From NCBI GenBank assembly GCA_012031455.1, contig JAAUTM010000147.1:1-5186 (forward strand): a DNA stretch of 5,186 nucleotides. Direction: 5' to 3'. The position numbers were made by a program, and so were the translations under genes. Below the pieces are notes generated by a model, which saw only the letters and a list, made by a program, of their open reading frames with translations, did no database searches and was not told the origin of the DNA. Shown here in pieces: positions 5,116 through 5,186 of the stretch; positions within the stretch are counted from its first letter, which is position 1; the number at the start of each line of letters is the position of its first letter. Source of the stretch: Phycisphaerales bacterium. Lineage in GTDB: Bacteria; Planctomycetota; Phycisphaerae; Phycisphaerales; Phycisphaeraceae.

Positions 5116-5186
5116 CCCCGGCTTGTTGGCAACCTGTGAACCCGGGCAACCCCCTACGCTGGAGTGCTTGCAGGCATTGTCCGATA
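4801..5186. other. Right flank without a recognisable gene
   Basis: These 386 bases follow the terminator. Apart from the doubtful minus-strand ORF, I see no start of a next gene with a ribosome binding site, no tRNA cloverleaf, no transposon ends and no direct repeats. A promoter for a gene to the right could lie here but no convincing -35/-10 pair stands out. Confidence 0.5.

Noticed and set aside
4846..5139. Plus-strand 97-codon ORF
   Set aside because: Arg/His/Gln/Pro-rich throughout, with weaker third-position bias than the opposite strand; looks like a shadow or random frame.

Overview
The window holds most of one very long plus-strand gene for a secreted, surface-type repeat protein. 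The gene enters from the left edge already open and ends with a PEP-CTERM sorting signal at 4572-4640 and a stop at 4641-4643. The translation is almost entirely short beta-strand repeats rich in Gly, Asn, Asp, Thr and Tyr, with no cysteine. The style matches the T5SS/PEP-CTERM-associated repeat and autotransporter-associated beta-strand repeat families. Giant proteins of this design with an Arg-rich PEP-CTERM tail are typical of Planctomycetota (especially Phycisphaerae) and related Verrucomicrobiota-type bacteria. A Phycisphaerae-like origin is an inference from protein style only, since no taxonomic marker gene is present.

Layout: 3-3194 is one clean reading frame (about 1064 codons). The same protein then continues through four single-base frame changes: near 3193-3195, 3477-3478, 4517-4520 and 4546-4550. 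Repairing each break with one base joins the blocks into a continuous product of about 1546 visible residues. Repeat alignment, absence of Cys and the C-terminal domain all support this. The blocks are 3-3194, 3196-3477, 3479-4519, 4519-4548 and 4548-4643. The breaks are either sequencing/assembly errors or real gene decay; I favour errors because sense and composition are intact on both sides of every break.

Within the protein there are several VG/IG-type repeat clusters. A larger duplicated unit (a 41-residue block plus an 'RIW...IxKDDGTGxF' block) recurs every 230-250 codons. The last 150 or so residues before the sorting signal form the 'TLSPGNSxG ... YDQLxVxGxxxLxGTL' domain common at the end of such proteins.

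Downstream, 4644-4760 is non-coding with a small hairpin. A convincing intrinsic terminator at 4761-4800 closes the transcription unit. The last 386 bases (4801-5186) hold no gene I can recognise, only a weak minus-strand ORF and a competing small plus-strand ORF. I found no RNA gene, CRISPR array, insertion sequence or exosortase gene. The window does not show a new multi-gene system; its interest lies in the repeat architecture and the broken reading frame.
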